Assembly: GCA_902806105.1 (NCBI GenBank)
Contig: CADCVI010000156.1
Location: 1 to 7,020 of the forward strand
Source: an uncultured Rubrobacteraceae bacterium
GTDB lineage: Bacteria > Actinomycetota > Rubrobacteria > Rubrobacterales > Rubrobacteraceae
Length of the DNA: 7,020 bases
Direction: 5' to 3'
The first letter of the stretch is position 1. Every line of letters starts with the position of its first letter. Shown one piece after another: positions 1 to 6,013 of this stretch. A program made the translations under genes and the position numbers. A model generated the notes under the pieces. That model saw only the letters and a program-made list of their open reading frames with translations. It was not told the DNA's origin and did no database searches.

Positions 1-2
1 AC

Positions 3-113
3 CCGGGCCCCGGGTCCTTCGACAAGATCTACTGCGGGGACGGCTCCGACTTCGTCGAGGCCAGCAGGATCGACTACGTTGCCCCCGACTGCGAGAAGGT
101 GAACCGTTACTAG
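3..113 (+). CDS. C-terminal fragment of a calcium-binding repeat (RTX-like) protein
   Basis: Only the last 36 codons are present; the gene begins upstream of the window and ends at the TAG at 111-113. The visible peptide contains FDKIYCGDGSDFVEASR followed by a VAPDCEKV tail. The pattern 'Asp-x-(Ile/Val)-x-Cys-Gly-x-Gly-x-Asp', then a short Asp/Arg-rich stretch, then 'Asp-Cys-Glu-(Lys/Arg)-Val' near the end, is what I know from the last repeat of secreted actinobacterial hemolysin-type calcium-binding proteins. In those proteins Gly/Asp loops bind calcium and two cysteines may form a disulfide. The upstream repeats and any signal peptide cannot be seen, so function rests on this one unit. The terminator at 155-195 follows closely and fits a gene ending here. 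It is convergent with the regulator gene that ends at 370. Confidence 0.6.
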   Translation, partial: PGPGSFDKIYCGDGSDFVEASRIDYVAPDCEKVNRY

Positions 114-154
114 AAGGTCTGCCGGAAGGAACACGCGACGGGTGGACCGCCTGC

Positions 155-195
155 GGGCCGGGATCCTGGTGACGAGCCGGGGCTCCGGCCCTTTT
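155..195 (+). terminator. Rho-independent terminator after the calcium-binding protein gene
   Basis: Bases 155-166 pair with 180-191 (12 positions, with one mismatch and two G-T wobbles) around a 13-base loop, and are followed by TTTT at 192-195. It sits 41 bases after the stop at 113. A closely related stem (GGGCCGGGGTCC / GGGCTCCGGCC) recurs at 4155-4186 after another operon, which supports a real terminator type in this genome. Confidence 0.65.
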
Positions 196-210
196 CGGGG
201 GCCGATCGGT

Positions 211-249
211 GCGCCTTCTGACGCGCGAGCACAGCGCGTCAGAAGGCGC
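211..249. repeat. Perfect 16-bp inverted repeat (stem-loop) between convergent genes
   Basis: GCGCCTTCTGACGCGC at 211-226 is exactly reverse-complementary to 234-249, with the 7-base spacer GAGCACA. It lies in the gap between the calcium-binding protein gene (stop 113) and the end of the minus-strand regulator (370). There is no T-run on either side, so a classical intrinsic terminator is not shown. It could still stop transcription from either direction, be a dispersed palindromic element, or bind a dimeric protein. Confidence 0.75.
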
Positions 250-369
250 GCCGGCTCTCCGACTCGGCTGGGGTAAAGAAGCGTCGGATCCGAGGGGCCT
301 GGTCGGGGGACCCTCCGTGAGATCGGTTTCGGCGACGGTACCGGAAGCGAGGGTTGCGCGAAAGGGCGT

Positions 370-2772
370 TCACGGTCCTGGGGGCGGCGTGGCGTCCCCT
401 TCGAGGGCGTACTCGACGGCCCGCTCGAAGTCCATCGCTCGCCCTTGGTCCCGCGCCTCCTCGAGCCCCCGCTCGCCCAGGCTCTGGCGAGCGGCCGCCG
501 CGGTGCGTTCCCGGAGGGAGCGGTCGGGCCGGTAGGTGTACACGGCGGCACCCACCCCCTCGCGAAGGCGCTCGGCGGCCCCCAGCAGCCGCGCCGCGCG
601 ATCCGCCCCACCGCGCCCGAGAGCCACCGCCGCCAGACCCTCCAGGCAGTACGCGACGTTCGCCTGGTCGCCGGCCTCCCGCGAGAACACCAGGCCCTCC
701 TCGAACAGCGCCGCGGCGCCTTCTTGGTCGCCCTCGGCCTGCGCAACGACCGATCTGTTGTAGAGCGCGATGTAGCGGCTGAACCGATCCCCGGCCCTCT
801 GGGACATGGACAAACCTTCCGCGAGGGTCGCCCGCGCCTCATCGTGTCTGCCCTGACCAAAGTAGACCATCCCGAGGGCGCACATGGAGAGCGCGGCCCA
901 GAAGTGATCCCCGGCCCCGGAAGCGACCGTCGCGCTCTCCCGCAGGTAAGGCGCGGCCCGCCCGGCATCCCCGCGCGACATCGCGAGCAGCCCCAGCCCG
1001 AGCTTCGGCCGCGACCCGCCCAACGCATCCTCCGCGGCCTCGAACAACGCGTGGCTCTCGGCGTAGCACGCCTCCGCGGTCGGGTGCTCCCCCTGGGCCA
1101 TCGCCATGGCGCCGCGGACGAAGAGGGCCTTCGCCCTGCCCTCCCGCGACAGGTCCGACCCGTGCGCGAGGGCGGCCTCCGCCCAGCGGCGCCCCTCGGC
1201 GTGGTAGCCGCGTATCCACCAGAACACGTACAGCGAGTATCCGAGCCGGGCCGCGGCCTCGGCTTCGCCTTGCTCCAGCAGCCAGCTCAAGGAGGCCCGC
1301 AGGTCGTCTTGCTCCCGGTCCAGCTTGTCGAGCCATCCCAACTGGCCGGCCCCCTTCAATTCCGGCTCCGCGCTTTCGGCGAGCGTGCGGTAGAAGTCGG
1401 CGTGGCGCCGCCTGCCCGCCTCGGCCTCGCCGCTCTCCTCCAGCCGCGACGCGGCGTACTCGCGGACAGGCTCCAACATCCGGTAGCGGGCCGGTCCGCC
1501 TCCTCCGGCCTCGGCGACGACCAGCGATTGCTCGACGAGCCCGCCCAAAAGGTCGAGCACATCTTCGGCCGCGCCTTCGCGCCCCGCCCCTACGTCCTCC
1601 GCCGCCTCGAGCGAGAACCCGCCGGCGAAGACCGACAGGCGCCGGAACAGCGCCCGCTCCGGTCCGGAGACAAGGTCGTAGCTCCAGTCCAGCGCCGCAC
1701 GCATCGTGCGCTGCCTCTCGGGCAGGTCCCGCGTCCACGACTTCGAGAGCGCGCGGTCGAGCCTGCCGAGGAGCGCTGTCGGGCTCAAGAACCTCGTCTT
1801 GGCCGCGGCGAGCTCCAGCGCGAGGGGCAGACCGGCCAGCCTCCAGCAGATCGCCGCCACCGCGGAGGCGTTCTCCCGCGTGACCTCGAAGGCCGGCGAG
1901 GTCGCTCGGGCCCGCTCGACGAAGAGCTCCACGGAGGGGGAACCCGAGATCTCCTCTTCGGACGGCGAACGGGTGGAGGCGGGGAGCGAGAGGGGCGGCA
2001 CGGCGTACACGTGCTCGCCTCGCACGCGCAGCGAAGCACGGCTGGTCGCGAGCACTGTCAGGCCCGGGCAGGCCTCGAGCAGTCTCGCCACCTCCGGTGC
2101 GGCGTCCGGCAGGAGGTGCTCCAGGTTGTCCAACACGAGCAGGAAGTTCTTGTCCTTCAGGTGCGCCCTCAAGGCCTCGCCGGGGTGCCGTCCTTCCTCC
2201 ATCGCGCCGAGGGAGCGCAGCACCGTCGAGGGGAAGAGCGAGGGGTCGGCGAGCGGGGCCAACTCCACGAAAGAAACCCCGTCGGGGAAGAGGCTCGCGG
2301 CCTCCGCGGCTACCTCCACCGCGAGACGGGTCTTGCCCACGCCGCCTATTCCCGTGAGCGTGAGCAGCCGAACGTCCGGTCGGGCGAGCAAGAAGCCCGT
2401 CACCTCCCCGAGCTCCTTCTCGCGCCCCACGAGGCCGGTGACGGGGCGGGGCAGCGTGGTCGGCGGGGCGAGCGCCGGGGCGGCCTCGTCGGCCGCCGAC
2501 GAATCCGCCCCTTCTTCGCCGCGCTTGGGGACGCTCGCCAGCAGAACCGCCCGCTCCTCTTCGGCGAGTCCCAGGGCGTCTGCGAGGGCTCGCACGGTGT
2601 GGGGGTAGGGACGTCTGCGCTGGCCCCGCTCGAGGGCGCCCACGGCGTTCGGGCTCAGGCCCGCCCGGGCGGCCAGCTCTTCCTGCGTTAGCCCCGCGGC
2701 TTCCCGCAGGCCGCGCAAGCGGGCGCCGAAGGTTTCCCTTCGTCCGGATGCTCCCGTTTCCCCTCGGTCCAC
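370..2772 (-). CDS. XRE-family HTH / NB-ARC (STAND) ATPase / TPR transcriptional regulator
   Basis: This is a predicted cytosolic, ATP-dependent signal-sensing regulator. The reading frame is open up to GTG 2844 (824 residues), but I prefer GTG 2772 (about 800 residues). It puts the HTH near the N-terminus as usual for the family, and a TATCCT -10 box ends exactly 6 bases before it. The 24 extra residues are Pro/Arg-rich and look untranslated. Numbered from GTG 2844, the domains are: XRE HTH about 37-100 (GLTQEELAARAGLSPNAVGA); NB-ARC about 135-400 with Walker A GIGGVGKT (165-172), Walker B FLLVLDN (234-240), a TSR motif (267-269) and GLPLALELAAA (338-348); a winged-helix-like part about 385-470 (ALDWSYDLV, MLEPVREYA); then five or six TPR-like units about 540-760. 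There is no C-terminal LuxR HTH, so DNA binding should come from the N-terminal XRE domain. In STAND proteins the TPRs usually sense a ligand or partner and ATP exchange switches the state. It is divergent from the cupin/membrane-protein operon, a likely target. The ligand is unknown. Confidence 0.9.
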   Translation of the reverse strand: MDRGETGASGRRETFGARLRGLREAAGLTQEELAARAGLSPNAVGALERGQRRRPYPHTVRALADALGLAEEERAVLLASVPKRGEEGADSSAADEAAPALAPPTTLPRPVTGLVGREKELGEVTGFLLARPDVRLLTLTGIGGVGKTRLAVEVAAEAASLFPDGVSFVELAPLADPSLFPSTVLRSLGAMEEGRHPGEALRAHLKDKNFLLVLDNLEHLLPDAAPEVARLLEACPGLTVLATSRASLRVRGEHVYAVPPLSLPASTRSPSEEEISGSPSVELFVERARATSPAFEVTRENASAVAAICWRLAGLPLALELAAAKTRFLSPTALLGRLDRALSKSWTRDLPERQRTMRAALDWSYDLVSGPERALFRRLSVFAGGFSLEAAEDVGAGREGAAEDVLDLLGGLVEQSLVVAEAGGGGPARYRMLEPVREYAASRLEESGEAEAGRRRHADFYRTLAESAEPELKGAGQLGWLDKLDREQDDLRASLSWLLEQGEAEAAARLGYSLYVFWWIRGYHAEGRRWAEAALAHGSDLSREGRAKALFVRGAMAMAQGEHPTAEACYAESHALFEAAEDALGGSRPKLGLGLLAMSRGDAGRAAPYLRESATVASGAGDHFWAALSMCALGMVYFGQGRHDEARATLAEGLSMSQRAGDRFSRYIALYNRSVVAQAEGDQEGAAALFEEGLVFSREAGDQANVAYCLEGLAAVALGRGGADRAARLLGAAERLREGVGAAVYTYRPDRSLRERTAAAARQSLGERGLEEARDQGRAMDFERAVEYALEGDATPPPGP

Positions 2773-2778
2773 GTACGG

Positions 2779-2784
2779 AGGATA
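2779..2784 (-). promoter_or_regulatory. Candidate -10 box for a leaderless regulator transcript
   Basis: TATCCT on the minus strand fits the TANNNT -10 pattern and ends 6 bases before the GTG at 2772, so transcription would start at or next to the start codon. No Shine-Dalgarno sequence precedes this GTG. A -35 match is poor (GGGCAC with an 18-base spacer). The same arrangement occurs before the patatin gene. Confidence 0.45.
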
Positions 2785-2837
2785 CCAATCGGGCGCGGCC
2801 CCGTGCCCGATCGATCGCGGCCTTCGAGGGTCCTGCC

Positions 2838-2876
2838 CACCCACACGCTTCCCACACGGCAGGGGGTGTGTGGGTG
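2838..2876. promoter_or_regulatory. Inverted repeat in the divergent regulator-cupin gap, candidate operator
   Basis: CACCCACAC at 2838-2846 and GTGTGGGTG at 2868-2876 form a perfect 9-bp inverted repeat, 30 bases apart start to start. A third, direct copy of the CCCACAC core is at 2851-2857. The element lies between the two divergent start codons (2772 and 2951), where an autoregulating XRE protein would be expected to bind. The repeat is seen directly; binding is inferred. Confidence 0.4.
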
Positions 2877-2893
2877 CCGTGCGTGGTCGACCG

Positions 2894-2923
2894 TTGCCGC
2901 GGGCGTCAGAGTGCTCGTAGTCG
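2894..2923 (+). promoter_or_regulatory. Weak candidate promoter of the cupin operon
   Basis: TTGCCG at 2894-2899 and TAGTCG at 2918-2923 are 18 bases apart and lie upstream of the cupin ribosome site. The -10 match lacks the final T, so this is tentative. A short palindrome GTCG-AA-CGAC (2920-2929) overlaps it and could be a second operator half. Confidence 0.25.
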
Positions 2924-2938
2924 AACGACGATCAGAGG

Positions 2939-2947
2939 AGGAGGTGA
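2939..2947 (+). promoter_or_regulatory. Strong Shine-Dalgarno site of the cupin gene
   Basis: AGGAGGTGA ends 3 bases before ATG 2951 and is preceded by a further AGG repeat. It is the best ribosome site in the window and fixes the cupin start. The leaderless-looking starts at 2772 and 4258 have none. Confidence 0.8.
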
Positions 2948-2950
2948 AAG

Positions 2951-3466
2951 ATGCAAGTCGAGGGCCGGAAAACAAGCCACCTCGGTCCGGGAGAAGCTCG
3001 CGCCGTACGGATGCCGGGCGGGTGCCTCATTACCCTGAGGGTGGGGAACGATCAGAACGGCGGGGCCTACTCACTCTTCGAGGTCGAGGTCGAACCCGGG
3101 GGCGGCGAAGGTCCGCACGTGCAGCACCGCGACGACGAGTGCGTCTGCGTCGTGGAGGGGCGGTTCGAGATCCTGATCGAGGACGAAAGCATCGAGGCGG
3201 TCCCGGGAAGCGCGATCTACGTGCCCAAGGGGACCCTGCACGCCTTCGCCAACGTGGGCGAGGGGGTCGGCAGGTTGCTCACGATCCACACCCCCGGCGG
3301 GACGCACGAGCGCTTCGTCGAGGCGGCGGGCGAACCGGCGAGCGGCCTTGGTGCGCCCCTGGCGCCGGGACCCGGGTTACGCTCGGAAGGATTCGCCCTG
3401 CTCGCGGCGGAGCACGGCATAGAGGTATGCGACGCAACAACAAACGGAAAGGAGTTTCTGCGATGA
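2951..3466 (+). CDS. Single-domain cupin protein
   Basis: The product has 171 residues and is probably a cytosolic metal-binding beta-barrel protein. Cupin motif 1 is at 51-70 (PHVQHRDDE then VVEG): His56, Glu63 and Gly70 fall in the consensus positions, but the second histidine of HxH is Gln58, with His59 next to it. Motif 2 at 86-101 (GSAIYVPKGTLHAFAN) matches G(X)5PxG(X)2H(X)3N exactly, giving ligand His97. Cys64 and Cys66 sit where aromatic or aliphatic residues are usual. Residues 115-171 form a C-terminal extension (GGTHERFVEAAGEP and a GFALLAAEHGIEV helix) seen in quercetinase-like stand-alone cupins. The start is fixed by the AGGAGGTGA site. The stop overlaps the next start (ATGA), so the two are translationally coupled. 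The substrate cannot be deduced; it may be a dioxygenase, isomerase or small-molecule binding protein. It is divergent from the STAND regulator, its probable controller. Confidence 0.88.
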   Translation: MQVEGRKTSHLGPGEARAVRMPGGCLITLRVGNDQNGGAYSLFEVEVEPGGGEGPHVQHRDDECVCVVEGRFEILIEDESIEAVPGSAIYVPKGTLHAFANVGEGVGRLLTIHTPGGTHERFVEAAGEPASGLGAPLAPGPGLRSEGFALLAAEHGIEVCDATTNGKEFLR

Positions 3467-4122
3467 TCAGGGAAAAGATGATGCGCTACGGGGGACCGGC
3501 GGCGATCTCGGGCGGCGTGATGTACGTCCTCGCGTTCGTGGCGACCTTCCTCATCTACTCCGTTTTCGCCGAGCAGACCAAACACAACTTCTTCGGCCAG
3601 CACGCCTTCATCCACATCGTCGACGTACTCGCGTTCGCGATGCTGGCCCTGGGCGCGATCGGGGTCTACCTCCCGCAGTCGGAGCGCCTCGGCAGGATCG
3701 GGAAGGCCGGCTTCTGGGTGACGCTGGCGGGCTTCGGGCTCGCGGTCGTCGGCGGACTCGCCATCATCGTGGTCGGGTTGGCCGTCAGCGACGAGGCGAC
3801 GCTCGGGGTCCTCGACATCGTCGCCCACCCGCTCGCGCAGTTGCTTTATACCCTCGGGTCCCTGATCTTCGGCGTGGCCCTCCTGCGCAAGGGAACGCTC
3901 CCGAAGCCGGGCGCCCTGCTCGCCGCGTCTGGACCGGTGGCGCTCCTGGCGCTGTTCGCGACGGGAAACGGCAACGAGCAGGCGGTCGTCCCCATCATGG
4001 CGGCCGTGATCGCGACCGGGCTCGGCTGGGCGATGCTCGGCTACTCGACGCTCTCCGCCGGCGAAAGGCGGACTCGGGAGCGGGTCGAGAACGAGTTCGG
4101 GGCCGAATCCGCCGCCCGGTAA
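3463..4122 (+). CDS. Six-helix integral membrane protein of unknown function
   Basis: The product has 219 residues. ATG 3463 overlaps the cupin TGA (3464-3466), and AAAGGAG at 3448-3454 lies 8 bases upstream. The frame is also open further upstream, but there it runs through the cupin gene in a different frame and is not coding. Hydrophobic segments by eye are at about 13-34, 50-70, 83-107, 119-141, 149-167 and 175-195. The C-terminal tail is charged (GERRTRERVENEF) and probably cytosolic. There is no cleavable signal peptide. Loop residues include EQTKHNFFGQHAF (37-49), with His41, His47 and nearby His51, and a conserved-looking VAHPLAQLLYTLG (120-132). I do not recognise a named family; it resembles small uncharacterised actinobacterial membrane proteins. 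Tight coupling to the cupin suggests the two act in the same response. Confidence 0.85.
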   Translation: MIREKMMRYGGPAAISGGVMYVLAFVATFLIYSVFAEQTKHNFFGQHAFIHIVDVLAFAMLALGAIGVYLPQSERLGRIGKAGFWVTLAGFGLAVVGGLAIIVVGLAVSDEATLGVLDIVAHPLAQLLYTLGSLIFGVALLRKGTLPKPGALLAASGPVALLALFATGNGNEQAVVPIMAAVIATGLGWAMLGYSTLSAGERRTRERVENEFGAESAAR

Positions 4123-4154
4123 GCGCGGGGACCGCAACCGAGCGAGCCAAACGC

Positions 4155-4186
4155 GGGCCGGGGTCCTAATCGGGCTCCGGCCTTCT
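4155..4186 (+). terminator. Terminator of the cupin-membrane protein operon
   Basis: GGCCGGGGTCC (4156-4166) pairs over all 11 positions, including two G-T wobbles, with 4172-4182 around the loop TAATC. A short T-rich tail (TTCT) follows. It lies 33 bases after the TAA at 4120-4122 and closely resembles the terminator at 155-195. Confidence 0.6.
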
Positions 4187-4245
4187 CGTGCGTCGCGCGG
4201 CCTCGCCCGCACGGGACCGGCCTGGCGGCTGCCCGTGCCGACTTT

Positions 4246-4251
4246 TAGAAT
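4246..4251 (+). promoter_or_regulatory. Candidate -10 box for a leaderless patatin transcript
   Basis: TAGAAT lies 6 bases before GTG 4258, and no Shine-Dalgarno sequence is present between the preceding terminator and the start. The -35 region is weak (CTGGCG with an 18-base spacer). The position implies transcription starting at the GTG itself, as for the regulator at 2772. Confidence 0.55.
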
Positions 4252-4257
4252 GTCCCC

Positions 4258-5673
4258 GTGAACGGTGAGCGCGGGAAGAAGCGCGTCGCGATCGCCTGCC
4301 AGGGGGGCGGCGCGCACACGGCCTTCACGGCCGGGGTTTTGAAGCAGCTTTTGGCCGAGAAGCGGGGCGGCTACGAGGTCGTGGCCCTGAGCGGGACCTC
4401 GGGCGGCGCCATATGCGCCCTGCTGGCCTGGTACGCCCTGCTGCTGGAAGAAGACGGCGCGGTGGAAGACGCCGGGGAGAAGGCCGCGGAGCTTCTCGAC
4501 TCCTTCTGGAAGGGGGAGATCTCCGCGCGATCGTTCGACGCGAGGGTCTTGAACGACTCCATCGTGTGGTTGCACAGGGCGCTCGAGGCCACCGTCGGCG
4601 TGCCCGTCGGCAACCCTTACCGTCTCTCCCGTCTCCCCTTCTCGCCCTCCTACTGGCAGAACGAGTTGAGGAAGATGATAGAGAAGAACGTGGCCTTCGA
4701 CGAGATCGACGGCGGGCTCGTGAAGCCCTCGAGCCCCCGGCTGTTCGTCGGCGCCGTCGAAGTCCTCGCCGGAGAGTTCCGGGTCTTCAAGAGCCACGAT
4801 CCCGGCGGGGACGGCGCCGGGGCCCCCGTCGTCGGAGCGCGGGACGGTGGGATCAGCGCCGATGCGATCCTGGCTTCGGCGGCGATCCCGTTCCTGTTCG
4901 AGGCCGTGCGGATCGGCGAGGGGGTGTACTGGGACGGGCTGTACTCGCAGAACCCCCCCATCAGCCACCTCACGGACCTCGAACCCGACGAGATATGGAT
5001 CGTGCAGATCAACCCGGAGGAGCTGGCACAGGAGCCGAGGAATACGGCGGACATTTGGGACCGGCGAAACGAGCTCGCCGGCAACCTGTCGCTGAACCAG
5101 GAGCTGGCCTTCGTGCGCAGGACGAACGCGCTGATCCGAAAGCACGGCATCGACAAGCCGACGACGAGGGTGCACCGCATCGAGCTGCCCGTCCACCTGG
5201 ACGCCGCGTCGAAGATGGACCGCAGCCCGGACCTGATAGAAGGCCTGATGATCCGCGGCGAAGAGCAGGCCGCGCTCTTCCTCGAGACCGTCCGCGAGCT
5301 GACCGCGCTCGAGACGGCGTGGGCGGACGCCGACGTCGACGCCGTGGTCGAGCACTTCACCGAGGAGGCGAAGATCGGGTTCTCGCCGTCCCCCGGTTCG
5401 CCCGCGCAAGAGGCGGCGTACGTGGGCGGGCAGCAGATACGGCAGCTCGTGGAACGGGGCCTGAAGAGCGGGCTCAGGGTCGAACAATCCAGGGACCACC
5501 GCCTGGTCGCCGAGAAGGGCAGCTGCTGGGTCCTGGTCACCGCCGATAACCTCCGAACCCCGGCGAAGTTCAGGGCCGAGGCCGTCGTGCGGGCGGACAA
5601 AATCGAGGCCCTCACCTTCCGTCCCCTCGACGAGGGAGCCGCGGAGGCGCTGCGGATGTTGACGGGCGCGTAA
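4258..5673 (+). CDS. Patatin-like phospholipase/acyl hydrolase with C-terminal NTF2/SnoaL-like domain
   Basis: The product has 471 residues. Patatin-family enzymes cleave acyl esters of phospholipids or other lipids with a Ser-Asp dyad. The patatin domain covers about 8-310: an oxyanion-hole glycine run QGGGAHTAFTAGVL (15-28), the nucleophile elbow SGTSGGA (45-51) with Ser48, and the catalytic Asp226 in YWDGLYSQNPP (224-234). All catalytic elements are intact, so an active enzyme is expected. Residues from about 345 (TALETAWADADVDAVVEHF) to about 455 (a CWVLVTAD strand, then AEAVVRADKIEALTFRP) read like an NTF2/SnoaL alpha+beta fold, which may dimerise or bind a small molecule. No signal peptide or membrane helix is seen, so it is probably cytosolic and peripheral. 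GTG 4258 is chosen because a TAGAAT box ends 6 bases upstream and the glycine motif then begins at residue 16, as usual. It is separated from the cupin operon by a terminator. The physiological lipid is unknown. Confidence 0.88.
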   Translation: MNGERGKKRVAIACQGGGAHTAFTAGVLKQLLAEKRGGYEVVALSGTSGGAICALLAWYALLLEEDGAVEDAGEKAAELLDSFWKGEISARSFDARVLNDSIVWLHRALEATVGVPVGNPYRLSRLPFSPSYWQNELRKMIEKNVAFDEIDGGLVKPSSPRLFVGAVEVLAGEFRVFKSHDPGGDGAGAPVVGARDGGISADAILASAAIPFLFEAVRIGEGVYWDGLYSQNPPISHLTDLEPDEIWIVQINPEELAQEPRNTADIWDRRNELAGNLSLNQELAFVRRTNALIRKHGIDKPTTRVHRIELPVHLDAASKMDRSPDLIEGLMIRGEEQAALFLETVRELTALETAWADADVDAVVEHFTEEAKIGFSPSPGSPAQEAAYVGGQQIRQLVERGLKSGLRVEQSRDHRLVAEKGSCWVLVTADNLRTPAKFRAEAVVRADKIEALTFRPLDEGAAEALRMLTGA

Positions 5674-6013
5674 GCCGGAGCCGAGCGTCCGGCCGGACGG
5701 TGCCGTTGCCAACCGCGAGGCATCGCGCGACCCTCGGCCGCTTCGGCGCGCGATCCGCAAGGCCCACCAGGCTTCGCCTCCGATTCCAAAGGGCGGGCCT
5801 CAAGACCCACGGGAGCTCGTCGTCGGGGTATGCTGGCGTACAACACGCCCTGCCGCGCTCCTCGCCAGGCGCCGATTGACGCCGTTTTTCGTACCTCGAC
5901 AGGACGGTGGCCCCTGGTCCCGACAAGGCGTCCCGCAACTTCGAACGAGCGTCCCGAAACGCTGTCCAGATAGAAGGATCCCGGTACTCGACACCTCGAA
6001 GATTTCTGAGACG
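5674..6013. other. Gap of about 340 bases without a convincing gene
   Basis: Apart from the palindromes just after the patatin stop, I see no credible gene here. Frames open on either strand are low-complexity or Arg/Ser/Pro-rich and match no family I recognise. No tRNA T-loop or cloverleaf was recognised. Base usage is locally less GC-biased around 5860-6010 (GTTTTTCG, GATAGAAGG, GATTTCTGAG) than in the flanking genes, which fits non-coding or decayed DNA. Confidence 0.5.
5686..5754. repeat. Palindrome and hairpin after the patatin gene, possible terminator
   Basis: CGTCCGGCCGGACG at 5686-5699 is a perfect 14-base palindrome, 13 bases past the patatin stop. Further on, ATCGCGCG (5722-5729) and CGCGCGAT (5747-5754) form an 8-bp inverted repeat with a 17-base loop. 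Neither has a T-run, so termination is only a possibility. Confidence 0.3.

Noticed and set aside
1..15. GC-rich palindrome ACCCGG-GCC-CCGGGT at the window edge
   Set aside because: It lies within coding sequence for a Pro-Gly-Pro-Gly stretch and is explained by codon use.
445..2691. A 748-codon open frame on the plus strand antisense to the regulator
   Set aside because: It is Arg/Gly/Pro-rich with no recognisable domain and lies fully opposite a gene with HTH, Walker and TPR motifs. Long antisense frames are expected when stop codons are rare in GC-rich DNA.
2773..2844. N-terminal extension of the regulator to GTG 2844
   Set aside because: The extra 24 residues are Pro/Arg-rich, do not look like the family N-terminus, overlap the inverted repeat, and a -10 box lies inside them.
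839..2857. A 672-codon minus-strand frame overlapping the regulator in another frame
   Set aside because: It shows low-complexity Arg/Gly/Ala sequence with no motif. The overlapping regulator frame carries all the conserved motifs.
2803..3462. Upstream extension of the membrane protein frame (220 more codons)
   Set aside because: It runs through the cupin gene and its promoter in a non-coding frame with Arg-rich sequence. ATG 3463 has a ribosome site and overlaps the cupin stop.
370..5673. Anti-phage defence locus (a STAND ATPase near a patatin, as in Avs or CBASS effectors)
   Set aside because: The ATPase has an N-terminal XRE DNA-binding domain typical of transcription regulators. There is no nucleotide cyclase, nuclease or other defence partner, the patatin has its own promoter, and no mobile-element context is seen.
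3217..5760. An 847-codon open frame on the minus strand across the cupin, membrane protein and patatin genes
   Set aside because: It crosses three well-supported genes, has no domain signature and has shadow-like composition. It is an artefact of high GC.
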